Positions 56,839 to 64,000 of a DNA stretch of 64,000 nt are shown piece after piece. The position numbers were made by a program, and so were the translations under genes. Within the stretch, counting starts at the first letter, position 1. The number at the start of each line of letters is the position of its first letter. The notes below the pieces were generated by a model that was not told where the DNA came from, ran no database searches, and was given only the letters and a program-made list of their open reading frames with translations. The stretch comes from Enterocloster hominis (ex Liu et al. 2021). Lineage in GTDB: Bacteria > Bacillota > Clostridia > Lachnospirales > Lachnospiraceae. The stretch spans positions 1 to 64,000 of the forward strand of contig JACRTJ010000013.1 of the NCBI GenBank assembly GCA_014385265.1. The letters run 5' to 3'.

Positions 56839-58242
56839 TTATTTTTTACCTTCTTCCACTTTCCCCGCCAGCTTTTCCGCCGCCGCGGCCATCTGCCATT
56901 TTGATGGTTCCCAGCCAAACCGGATCTCCAGGATCCTGTTCTCATAAAATACCAGATATTCGTTGAGATAGCCGCTGCTCCAGTATACCCGGTAGGCATC
57001 CAGAGCCTTCCACGGTGCCGGATCCACCGGCTCATAGTGGTCTGCCATGACCACCATCTGGTCAGTCACCACGTCCTGCCGCTCCCAGAGCAGCCGTTTC
57101 TTCAAAAAGCCATACAAGAAGCCCGCCTTTACCTCCGTCACCTCATAGCGGAGATCCGGGACCGACCGGTCCTCTGTCAGGGGCTTCTGGCTGTATTCCG
57201 TATGGGCCAGGAATATCGTCTCCGCCCGGTCCGCCATAGTGGACCATTGATCGCAGCCCGCATCCCTCAGATCCTTCATTTCCAGGGGGATGGGATCGTC
57301 ATACACATCCATCTCCCAGCCGCCCTTGTCATAGGTCCCCACAGGCCTGCTCCGCTTCGTGATCCCCACAGAGGATATCATGACCGTCAGGGCCGCCACA
57401 AAGCAGGAGGACATGATCACTGTCAGACCAATGGTAAAAAAGAGATTCTTTTTCCGGGAGGCCCCACGTTTCTTCATACGCTCCCGGATATATATGACAG
57501 ATCCCGTCATGGCCAGGATCCCGCCCAGGACCACCGCCAGCCAGCCTAATCCCCATGGACCGCCGCTCATCTGGCAGAGGATCAGCCCGCTGAGGAAAAG
57601 AGCCAGGAGAGCCAGAGCCAGGGACAGTCTCCGGTTCCCCCGGAGCCCGTAAAATCTGCCATTTTCTGCCTCTTTCTCCGCCCGCCTTGTCCAGGCCAGA
57701 TACCCCAGAAGCTCGCATAAAACAGCGCAGAGGACCAGGAACCAGACTGGGATCATATACGCGGTGGCCGGTCTTGAAAGGAAGCGCACCGGGGATTCCC
57801 AAAGCTGCCCGCCCAGCACCATAAGCTGCATCACGCTCAGTCCCGCCAGCAGAAGCTGGCCTGGAAGCATCCCCTTTTTCATGGCCGCCCGGACGGTCTC
57901 CACCTGGATCACCGGATCGGTTTCAATGGGCACCGGATCCTCCTGCTCATTATAAAAGATCTGCATCTGGCCCCAGCGGGCCGCCAGGATCCAGCCGTCT
58001 CTTTTACACAACTCCTCCAGCTGTATCTGGCCCTCCGTGGGGCTGGGATCGAAGTCTGAGGCCTTGGGAAAATAGACCACGTTCACTGCCAGCTTCTTTG
58101 GTCCGATCCGCCGGTATTTCCAGAAATACGGCCCCGGCTGTTCCACCAGCCATCCCTTTTCCGCCATGCGTGCCACCCGGTCTTCAATGGCCGCCTTATC
58201 ATAAAAAGCAAGGTTTTCCAACTGTCTCTTTCTGTTCTTCAT
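56839..58242 (-). CDS. DUF2812 membrane protein (467 aa)
   Basis: The N-terminal DUF2812 domain (~15-125: LENLAFYDKAAIEDRVARMAEKGWLVE...FWKYRRIGPKKLAVNVVYFP) is followed by about five membrane helices (~140-290) and an external domain. These proteins are nearly always encoded after a PadR regulator, as here with a 4-nt overlap. Function is unknown; they may be membrane sensors or stress proteins controlled by PadR. Confidence 0.85.
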   Translation of the reverse strand: MKNRKRQLENLAFYDKAAIEDRVARMAEKGWLVEQPGPYFWKYRRIGPKKLAVNVVYFPKASDFDPSPTEGQIQLEELCKRDGWILAARWGQMQIFYNEQEDPVPIETDPVIQVETVRAAMKKGMLPGQLLLAGLSVMQLMVLGGQLWESPVRFLSRPATAYMIPVWFLVLCAVLCELLGYLAWTRRAEKEAENGRFYGLRGNRRLSLALALLALFLSGLILCQMSGGPWGLGWLAVVLGGILAMTGSVIYIRERMKKRGASRKKNLFFTIGLTVIMSSCFVAALTVMISSVGITKRSRPVGTYDKGGWEMDVYDDPIPLEMKDLRDAGCDQWSTMADRAETIFLAHTEYSQKPLTEDRSVPDLRYEVTEVKAGFLYGFLKKRLLWERQDVVTDQMVVMADHYEPVDPAPWKALDAYRVYWSSGYLNEYLVFYENRILEIRFGWEPSKWQMAAAAEKLAGKVEEGKK

Positions 58243-58619
58243 GCCAGCGCCTCCTTTCCCGTCATGGGGCCCTCCCAGCCTGTGTCCAGAACCTCCCGTT
58301 CCGCCTTTCTGTTCCCGAATATCTCCTGGTAATCCCGGGCCTGAGCGCAGATCCTTTCATATTCCCGGTCCAGCCGATCCCTTCCCACGTCGGTGAGGAG
58401 ATAGCTTCTCCGTCTCCCCTCCACCTTTGTCTCCCGGATCATCCCGGCCTCTGAAAACTGCTCCAGCAGGTTATAAAGAGTTCCGGAGCCCACGGTCACC
58501 CGGCCTCCAGTCATGGACGGCACCCGGTCCAGGATATCCGTCCCGCAGCACTCCTCATCCAGACAGAGAAGGACGTAAAACATCTGCTCTGTCAGCGTGT
58601 GGAATTTTTCTCTCGCCAT
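58239..58619 (-). CDS. PadR family transcriptional regulator (126 aa)
   Basis: Winged helix of the PadR type: MFYVLLCLDEECCGTDILDRV, GRVTVGSGTLYNLLEQFSEAGMIRETKVEGRRRSYLLTDVGRDRL. It lacks a long C-terminal domain (Vir_act_alpha_C short form). The start follows GGGGTGATGG. It heads the operon with DUF2812 and probably binds the 13-nt palindrome in its own promoter. Confidence 0.9.
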   Translation of the reverse strand: MAREKFHTLTEQMFYVLLCLDEECCGTDILDRVPSMTGGRVTVGSGTLYNLLEQFSEAGMIRETKVEGRRRSYLLTDVGRDRLDREYERICAQARDYQEIFGNRKAEREVLDTGWEGPMTGKEALA

Positions 58620-58699
58620 GCCATCACCCCTGTTTGTATATACTTATATGTAGATCCTGTCTCCGTCCATGATCCCGATCATCAGTCATCTGTAATTTT

Positions 58700-58728
58700 A
58701 TTGTATACTCGATAATCGAGGTTGTCAA
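58700..58728 (-). promoter_or_regulatory. padR promoter with palindromic operator
   Basis: On the minus strand TTGACA (58728-58723), 17 bp and TACAAT (58705-58700). The palindrome CTCGATAATCGAG (58708-58720) fills the spacer, a natural place for autorepression. Confidence 0.8.
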
Positions 58729-58786
58729 CAAAAACCCTTATACCAGCATATTTTATCAGCGGCTATTTTTTCTGTTTTCTGCCCCA

Positions 58787-58890
58787 CAGGAAAGAAATCC
58801 GGTCGCGGGCCTCTTTCCTGTATCGGTCCGTTTCTGCGGACAAATTTTCCTTCCGCCGCCTGGAGGTCCCTGCGGAGCGTTTTTTATGTC
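58787..58890 (+). ncRNA. Candidate structured RNA ending in a terminator
   Basis: In a 346-nt gap, CAGGAAAGA pairs perfectly with TCTTTCCTG (58787-58820), TCCG with CGGA (58827-58840), and a CCGC/GCGG hairpin is followed by six T (58853-58884). All read on the plus strand, where no gene follows. No known RNA family was recognised. Confidence 0.35.
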
Positions 58891-58918
58891 ATAGGACACA
58901 CTTTCCCATGACATAACA

Positions 58919-58950
58919 GGGCGCAGATGACTGTTCCGTCACCTGCGCCC
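58919..58950 (-). terminator. Hairpin after the SLH protein gene
   Basis: GGGCGCAGATGAC pairs with GTCACCTGCGCCC (one G-U), just after the SLH gene stop. On the minus strand it is followed by TGTTATG, a weak T-tract. Confidence 0.6.
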
Positions 58951-58965
58951 AAAAGGACACGGTAT

Positions 58966-61900
58966 TTAATTCGTCCTGGCCCCGTCTGCTCCAACGGTCT
59001 TTCCGTCCACAGTGGTATCCGCCGCCATGGAGCCGTCTCCATAGAAGTAATACTCCCTGCCGCCGATCTCCTTCCAGCCGCCGGAGAACATCTTTCCGGT
59101 GGTCCCGTCCAGCCAGTACCATCTCTGGTCATCGGAAAGCCAGCCTTTTACCTGCCCTCCGTTTGCGTAATAGCTCCACTGGCCGCTGCCATTCTGCGTC
59201 CAGCCGTCTACGGCCCGGGGATCAATGGTTATCTCCACGAACCGTCTGAGGACAGCGGCAGCTTCAGCCCGGGTAACGGTCCCGGCCGGGTCAAAGCGGT
59301 GGTCTGCCCGGTCCGCCAGAATGCCCGCCTGCTGCATGGACCGGACAGCCTCCGCCGCCCCGGAAGAAATGTCTGCATGGTCGGCAAAGGTCACTGCCTC
59401 CAGGGTTTTCGGGATGGTACGGCCCAGACTGGCGGCGTAGTTTTTCATGATCACGGCCATCTGCTCCCGGCTGACAGCGGCATCCGGGGCGAAGGCGGTG
59501 CTGCTGACGCCGTCCACAATTCCCCTGTCTGCCGCCCAGGCAGCATAGGGGGCATAGTACGCATCGGCCTCCACATCGGTGAACCTTCCGGCCGGATGAT
59601 CTGCCGGATCAATACCTGCCAGCCGCCCGAGAGCGGTCACAAGCATTCCCCTGGTCATGCCGGCGTCGGGGCTGAAGGCAGCGGCGCTGGTGCCGTCCAG
59701 CAGGCCCCGGCTGGCGGCAAAGAGAATATGATCCTTTGCCCAGTGATTTTCGATGTCCGTAAAGGCTGGAGCCTGTGCATCATACCCCACGCCATAGGTG
59801 CCGGTCCGGGTCAGTCCAAAAATGACCGCTTTCTGGCCGGCATCGTAGCTGGATCCCGTGATCCACTGAAGACCGCCGTTTCCGTCTGCACAGACTGCAT
59901 ACAGGCAGCCAGGCTGCTCGTCCTTCTTCGGGATGTACGGGATGGCGATCCGGATGGGCTTTCCGTTCAGTCCGTCCAGCCGCGTCTCCTGGCCGTCCTT
60001 CACTTCCCACAGGGAGATGGAATAAACCGGCCGGTTTCCAACGACCGCCCCGGCTTCCGCCGGGAAATCAGTGGTCTTCTCTGCCGCCAGGAGGATATCG
60101 CCGCTGGTCTGGCGGTCCAGCTCCCCGAGGGCTTCCAGTGTAAGACCAAAGTCGGCCATATGGTCGGTATCGATGGCGAACCGTCTGACATTGGAGGCAA
60201 TGAGCGCATCCAGGGTATCTGCTTTCAGAGTGATCCGGATGCCGTCCAGCGTTTCTCCAGTCTCCACAGGGATCGTCACCTCAATGCCGTTTTTCTGGCT
60301 GCCGTTCTTTTCCGCACTATTCCTGGCCGCCTCAATGGCATCCGACACAGCGGTCTTTCCGATGGTCCCGCTGCCCTGGCTGTCCACACTGACCTTCTCC
60401 CCCACCGCCGTGGCGGGAGCATCCGTTCCATCCCTGCCGGGCCGCCTGGTGATGGAGGCATCATCATCAGAGGGTTCATCCTCATCGTCGGAGGAGGAAC
60501 CGCTGTCTCCGGTACCAGGGGTATCGTCGTCTCCTCCGCCAGGCTTCTGGGTGACTGTAAAGCTCACCTCTGCCGCAGCGGCGGCCCCGTCGTTGTAGGC
60601 CACGGTGATGGCGGCCCTGTGGGTGCCAGCGCCCAGGCCGGCAGCGGGCCGGATCGTGTAGGACGTATCCTCGCCGCCTGCCGGGACAGTCGTTCCCTCC
60701 GTTTTGTTGAGGATAAAGGCCGCCGTATCGCCGTTTAAGCCCACACTGGAAACCGTGGCATCGCTGTTGCCGGAGCTGGTGATCCTGATGGCCTTTGCCC
60801 CTGGCTGGGAATAGCCAGCCGTCACCTCGTCAAAGACGGGAGCGGTCACATTCAGCGTGTAGATCCGCTCCGCCCCTGTCCGGATCTCCACCCGGGCCGC
60901 TTCACTGGCAAAATCATTCCCCGTGGCTTTCAAACGTACAAGATAGACGCCGGGGGCCAGTTTTTCAACAGCGCTCCCGCTGCAGCCTGTCCAGGCGTTT
61001 TCACCTTCTTTCCGGTACTCCATGGCGGCAGAAACACCGGTGATCCTGCCGTTGTTGTCCCCCGCGACGGTTTCATTCACGCCCAGCAGGCCGCTGGGGG
61101 CGGCAGGACGGGCTGGGATCGGGAGGGTCTGCGGATCGCTGTCCACTGCTGCGGGGCCGCTGCCCCTTTTCACGATGGAAAGCCTGGTGCCAAGCCATCC
61201 GCTGCGGATAGAAAGGGCGCCGTCCAGACCGGGGGATACGGGCTCATCATTGATGGTATAGCCAGCGGTCCCATCAAAGCCTGTCAGTTTTTCATTTGCG
61301 TAATCAATGCGGATCGCCGGAGTGCTCTCTGGCGGGATCCTGGTCCACTGTGCCGTCAAGGCAGCAACCGTAGAGGAAACTTCATTGCCTGGACTGTACG
61401 CCCTGCCATCGCTTCCTCTCCACCAGAAATCTGTGCCGCTGTTTCCATCCGGGCGGGTCAGCCCCTCGCCGGTGGGAGCGGTAAAGGTTCCACCGGACTG
61501 TACCACGATCCTGACACTGCCGGTGCTGCCGCCGATCCTTCCGCCGTTGAGGTCGATATTCACCGCCTGTAAACCGCCAGAGCCCAGCGTGTCGGCACCC
61601 TGGACTTCAAGGACCGGGCGGAAGCCGATACTCGTGTCCGCCTCGCTGGACCTGGCGCCATTCCACCAGCGAGCTGATTTATTTCCGCGATATACACAAA
61701 ACGACGTATCCCCTAAGTAACTATCCTGTCCCAAGGAATGCATCCCCGTCCAGTTTTTGACGTAATTATTTTCTTTATCAAGAATAGTATCCCACTCGTT
61801 GTTCAGCGGGATGCCGCGCTCGCTCTCGTCAGAACCAGTGTAGTTGCTTCCCACAGAAGGCGACCGGAGGGTATAGTCCACACCGCCGCTCTGATAGCCT

Positions 61901-64000
61901 GTGCCGAAAATCATGTTTTTTCCGTTCAGCTCGTCCCAGCTTACGGAATGGGTCAAAACATGGTCCGCGATAAACAGACTGTGATTGTAAGCTGTTACAT
62001 TCTGATCAGCGCCTTCCAAACTGCGGGAATAGGCGCTGATCTTCCCGGTATAGGTAAAGGGCACCCAGTTGAGGGACTCGTCCGGCACCGGCACTGCACC
62101 ATCCTCATTTCCTTTGTTGTTCACCATTCCCGGGATCTCCATTGCAGACAGGTCGAACCAGTAGGTCCCTCCGGGGATGACGTCAAGCTGCTCCTCCCAA
62201 GGCTTCCACCGGGCGGTCAGAGTATCCACATCAGACGGAACAGCCTCACCCGCCTTATAGGTCTGGCCATTCCCCGTCCAGCCGCCGAAGGTCACGCACT
62301 CTTCCGGGGCGTCCAGATCATAACCGGTGGGGGCGGTAAAGGTTCCGCCGGATCGTACCACGATCCGGACATTGTCGGCACTGCCGCCGATCCTTCCGCC
62401 GTTGAGGTCGATCTCCACCACGGTCAGACCTGCGGAGCCTGTCGCCTCAGCATCCTGGACTTCAAGGACCGGGCGGAAACCGGCATTCATGTACTTTTCG
62501 CTGGACGCGATACTGTACCAGCTGCGATCCGTCCAATTCCCTCGAAGTATACACTCCGACGTATCCCCTAGGTACCTGTCCTGCCCCAGGGAGAACATAC
62601 CCTTCCAGTTTTTGAGGTAATTATTTTCTTTATCAAGAATGGTATCCCACTCGTTGTTCAGCGGAAGAGGGGGATGATCGTATGCAGAAGCAAAGTTGCT
62701 GCTTCCCACAGAAGGCGACCGGAGGGTATAATCCAAGCCGCCGCTCTGATAGTCTGTGCCGAAAATCATGTTTTTCGCGTTCAGCTCGTCCCAGCTTACG
62801 TTATGGGTCAAAACATGGTCCGCGATAAACAGGCTGTGGTCGCAGGCTTCTACATTGTCATTCGTACTTACGCCTTCCGAGCTGCGGGAATAGGCGTTGA
62901 TCTTCCCGGTGTAGGTAAAGGGCACCCAGCTAAGGCTCGTGTCCGGCACCGGCACTGCACCATCCTTATTTCCTTTGTTGTTCACCATTCCCGGGATCTC
63001 CATCGCAGACAGGTCGAACCAGTAGGTCCCGCCGGGAGTGAGCTCGTCAAACTGCTCCTCCCAAGGCTTCCACTGGGCGGTTAAAGTATCCACATCAGGC
63101 GGAACAGCCGCACCTGCCTCATAGGTCTGGCCATTCCCCGTCCAGCTGTCGAACTCCATGCCCTCCGGGGCGCTCAGACCATAACCGGTGGGGGCGGTAA
63201 AGGTTCCGCCGGACTGTACCACAATCCTGGCACTGTCGGCGCTGCCGCCAATCCTTCCGCCGTTGAGGTCGATCTCCACCACGGCCAGCCCGGCGGAGCC
63301 TGTCGTTTCAGCATCCTGGACTTCAAGGACCGGGCGGAAGCCGACATTCGTGTACGTCTCGCCGGACACAACGGCGTTCCAGAAGTGAACTGGCTCATTT
63401 CCGCGGACCGCACGATACGACGTATCTTCTGAGTAACTATCCTGTCCCCAGGAGTACATACCCTTCCAGTTTTTGATGTAACTGTTTTCCTCATTCGCAT
63501 ACAGGATATTCGTCCACTCGTTGCTCTGTGGGAGGCTAAGGTCATCACTTTCGGGACTACCCGCCCAGCTGAAGCTTCCCGCAGATGGAGCCCGGAGAGT
63601 ATAGTCCAAGCCGCCGCTCTGATAGTCTGTGCCGAAAATCATGTTTTTCGAGTTCAGCTCGTCCCAGCTTACGGTATGGGTCAAAACATGGTCTGCGATA
63701 AACAGACTGTGGTCGTAGGCTTGTACATTGTCAACCTCGCTTACACCTTCTGAGTCGCGGGAATAAGCGCTGATCGTCCCCGTATAGGTAAATGGCACCC
63801 AGTTAAGGCTCATGTCAGGCACCGGCTCTGCACCGTCTTCATCTTTTACGCTGTTCACCATTCCCGGGATCTTCATCGCGGACAGGTCGAACCAGTAGGT
63901 CCCTCCGGGAGTAAGCTCGTCAAACTGCACCGCTGTGTCCGCAAGCAGCGCCCGGTCCGCTCCCAGAACTGTCACCGCAATGGCAGGAAGCGCCGTTCCC
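58966..64000 (-). CDS. Large secreted SLH-domain repeat protein, 5' end outside the window
   Basis: The frame is open to the window edge; the first visible residues GTALPAIAVTVLGA look like the end of a signal peptide. Three ~288-residue repeats (63927-63055, 63054-62191, 62190-~61340) each begin with the GGTYWFDLSAM.IPGMVN segment and end in an InlB/flg-new-like DLNGGRIGGSA...LTAQW unit. Ig-like domains, three SLH domains (about 59800-59200; FTDIENHWAKDHILFAASRGLLDG) and choline-binding-like repeats (WYWLDGTTGKMFSGGWKEIGG) complete it. SLH domains anchor proteins to wall polysaccharide, so this is a cell-surface protein, perhaps adhesive. Over 1,670 residues are visible. Confidence 0.9.
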   Translation of the reverse strand, partial: GTALPAIAVTVLGADRALLADTAVQFDELTPGGTYWFDLSAMKIPGMVNSVKDEDGAEPVPDMSLNWVPFTYTGTISAYSRDSEGVSEVDNVQAYDHSLFIADHVLTHTVSWDELNSKNMIFGTDYQSGGLDYTLRAPSAGSFSWAGSPESDDLSLPQSNEWTNILYANEENSYIKNWKGMYSWGQDSYSEDTSYRAVRGNEPVHFWNAVVSGETYTNVGFRPVLEVQDAETTGSAGLAVVEIDLNGGRIGGSADSARIVVQSGGTFTAPTGYGLSAPEGMEFDSWTGNGQTYEAGAAVPPDVDTLTAQWKPWEEQFDELTPGGTYWFDLSAMEIPGMVNNKGNKDGAVPVPDTSLSWVPFTYTGKINAYSRSSEGVSTNDNVEACDHSLFIADHVLTHNVSWDELNAKNMIFGTDYQSGGLDYTLRSPSVGSSNFASAYDHPPLPLNNEWDTILDKENNYLKNWKGMFSLGQDRYLGDTSECILRGNWTDRSWYSIASSEKYMNAGFRPVLEVQDAEATGSAGLTVVEIDLNGGRIGGSADNVRIVVRSGGTFTAPTGYDLDAPEECVTFGGWTGNGQTYKAGEAVPSDVDTLTARWKPWEEQLDVIPGGTYWFDLSAMEIPGMVNNKGNEDGAVPVPDESLNWVPFTYTGKISAYSRSLEGADQNVTAYNHSLFIADHVLTHSVSWDELNGKNMIFGTGYQSGGVDYTLRSPSVGSNYTGSDESERGIPLNNEWDTILDKENNYVKNWTGMHSLGQDSYLGDTSFCVYRGNKSARWWNGARSSEADTSIGFRPVLEVQGADTLGSGGLQAVNIDLNGGRIGGSTGSVRIVVQSGGTFTAPTGEGLTRPDGNSGTDFWWRGSDGRAYSPGNEVSSTVAALTAQWTRIPPESTPAIRIDYANEKLTGFDGTAGYTINDEPVSPGLDGALSIRSGWLGTRLSIVKRGSGPAAVDSDPQTLPIPARPAAPSGLLGVNETVAGDNNGRITGVSAAMEYRKEGENAWTGCSGSAVEKLAPGVYLVRLKATGNDFASEAARVEIRTGAERIYTLNVTAPVFDEVTAGYSQPGAKAIRITSSGNSDATVSSVGLNGDTAAFILNKTEGTTVPAGGEDTSYTIRPAAGLGAGTHRAAITVAYNDGAAAAAEVSFTVTQKPGGGDDDTPGTGDSGSSSDDEDEPSDDDASITRRPGRDGTDAPATAVGEKVSVDSQGSGTIGKTAVSDAIEAARNSAEKNGSQKNGIEVTIPVETGETLDGIRITLKADTLDALIASNVRRFAIDTDHMADFGLTLEALGELDRQTSGDILLAAEKTTDFPAEAGAVVGNRPVYSISLWEVKDGQETRLDGLNGKPIRIAIPYIPKKDEQPGCLYAVCADGNGGLQWITGSSYDAGQKAVIFGLTRTGTYGVGYDAQAPAFTDIENHWAKDHILFAASRGLLDGTSAAAFSPDAGMTRGMLVTALGRLAGIDPADHPAGRFTDVEADAYYAPYAAWAADRGIVDGVSSTAFAPDAAVSREQMAVIMKNYAASLGRTIPKTLEAVTFADHADISSGAAEAVRSMQQAGILADRADHRFDPAGTVTRAEAAAVLRRFVEITIDPRAVDGWTQNGSGQWSYYANGGQVKGWLSDDQRWYWLDGTTGKMFSGGWKEIGGREYYFYGDGSMAADTTVDGKTVGADGARTN

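Noticed and set aside
61738-62571. Rightward frames through the SLH repeat region
   Set aside because: They repeat with the same period as the SLH protein modules and are complementary-strand shadows.
1-64000. CRISPR arrays, rRNA or tRNA genes
   Set aside because: No regularly spaced direct repeats or tRNA cloverleaf signatures were seen on reading; no tRNA gene was found at the element ends.

Overview
The window comes from a Gram-positive Firmicute, most likely a Lachnospiraceae (Clostridium cluster XIVa) gut bacterium. Evidence: Maff2/PcfB/VirD4-type conjugation genes, TnpV/TnpW-type transposon genes, strong AGGAGG ribosome binding sites, sigma-A promoters, and SLH/choline-binding-like surface proteins. 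No species is claimed. The window divides into a mobile half (about 1-35.3 kb) and a chromosomal half (about 35.8-64 kb) that is visibly richer in GC.

Mobile half. The frame is an integrative conjugative element (ICE) read on the minus strand: a replication-initiator-like gene (19341-20324), DUF5348, PcfB, the coupling protein VirD4, a 56-aa gene and a truncated Maff2 gene at the left edge. VirD4 is cut in two by a ~15.96-kb element (about 1658-17615) that carries a large serine recombinase, TnpV, TnpW, a toprim/AAA primase-helicase, a MobA/MobL relaxase and a DUF3847 protein. Joining the two flanks at a shared 2-bp GG core restores an uninterrupted 602-codon virD4. Inside this outer element lies an inner ~8.2-kb element (about 6.9-15.1 kb) with its own tyrosine integrase, excisionase, Xre repressor, relaxase, DUF3847 and DUF6040 proteins, and a MarR-MATE efflux cargo operon. 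On the other side of the ICE genes, from about 20.6 kb, is a third mobilizable element. Its serine recombinase has lost the catalytic N-terminus, but it retains DUF3847 and a relaxase and carries a complete Kdp high-affinity potassium uptake system (kdpF-A-B-C, kdpD, kdpE) plus several tiny membrane proteins and a membrane-anchored LysR-effector-like protein. It ends in a truncated DUF1016 gene. Each of the three relaxase genes has its own upstream RSF1010-like (MOBQ) oriT: an inverted repeat followed by AAGTGCGCCCT, always on the strand opposite to the relaxase.

Chromosomal half. After a broken surface-protein gene come an EamA exporter, CapA, RidA with an aminotransferase, a SnoaL-LytTR regulator, LysR, shikimate kinase and divergent shikimate dehydrogenase, an ECF sigma factor with a probable anti-sigma, an M20 amidohydrolase with a D-2-hydroxyacid dehydrogenase, NADP-glutamate dehydrogenase with a divergent PrpR-like regulator, and a DtxR-controlled set (flavodoxin, DUF3793, DUF2325) with two identical operators. 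A lower-GC island (52.9-55.0 kb) carries an Xre / ImmA-IrrE protease / PIN-like nuclease operon that resembles a toxin-antitoxin or defence cassette. It contains a perfect 39-nt palindrome and lies between two inverted copies of one terminator hairpin. The window closes with a D-aminoacylase, a PadR-DUF2812 operon and a very large secreted SLH protein, 5'-truncated by the window edge, with three ~288-residue repeats.

No rRNA, tRNA or CRISPR array was seen.
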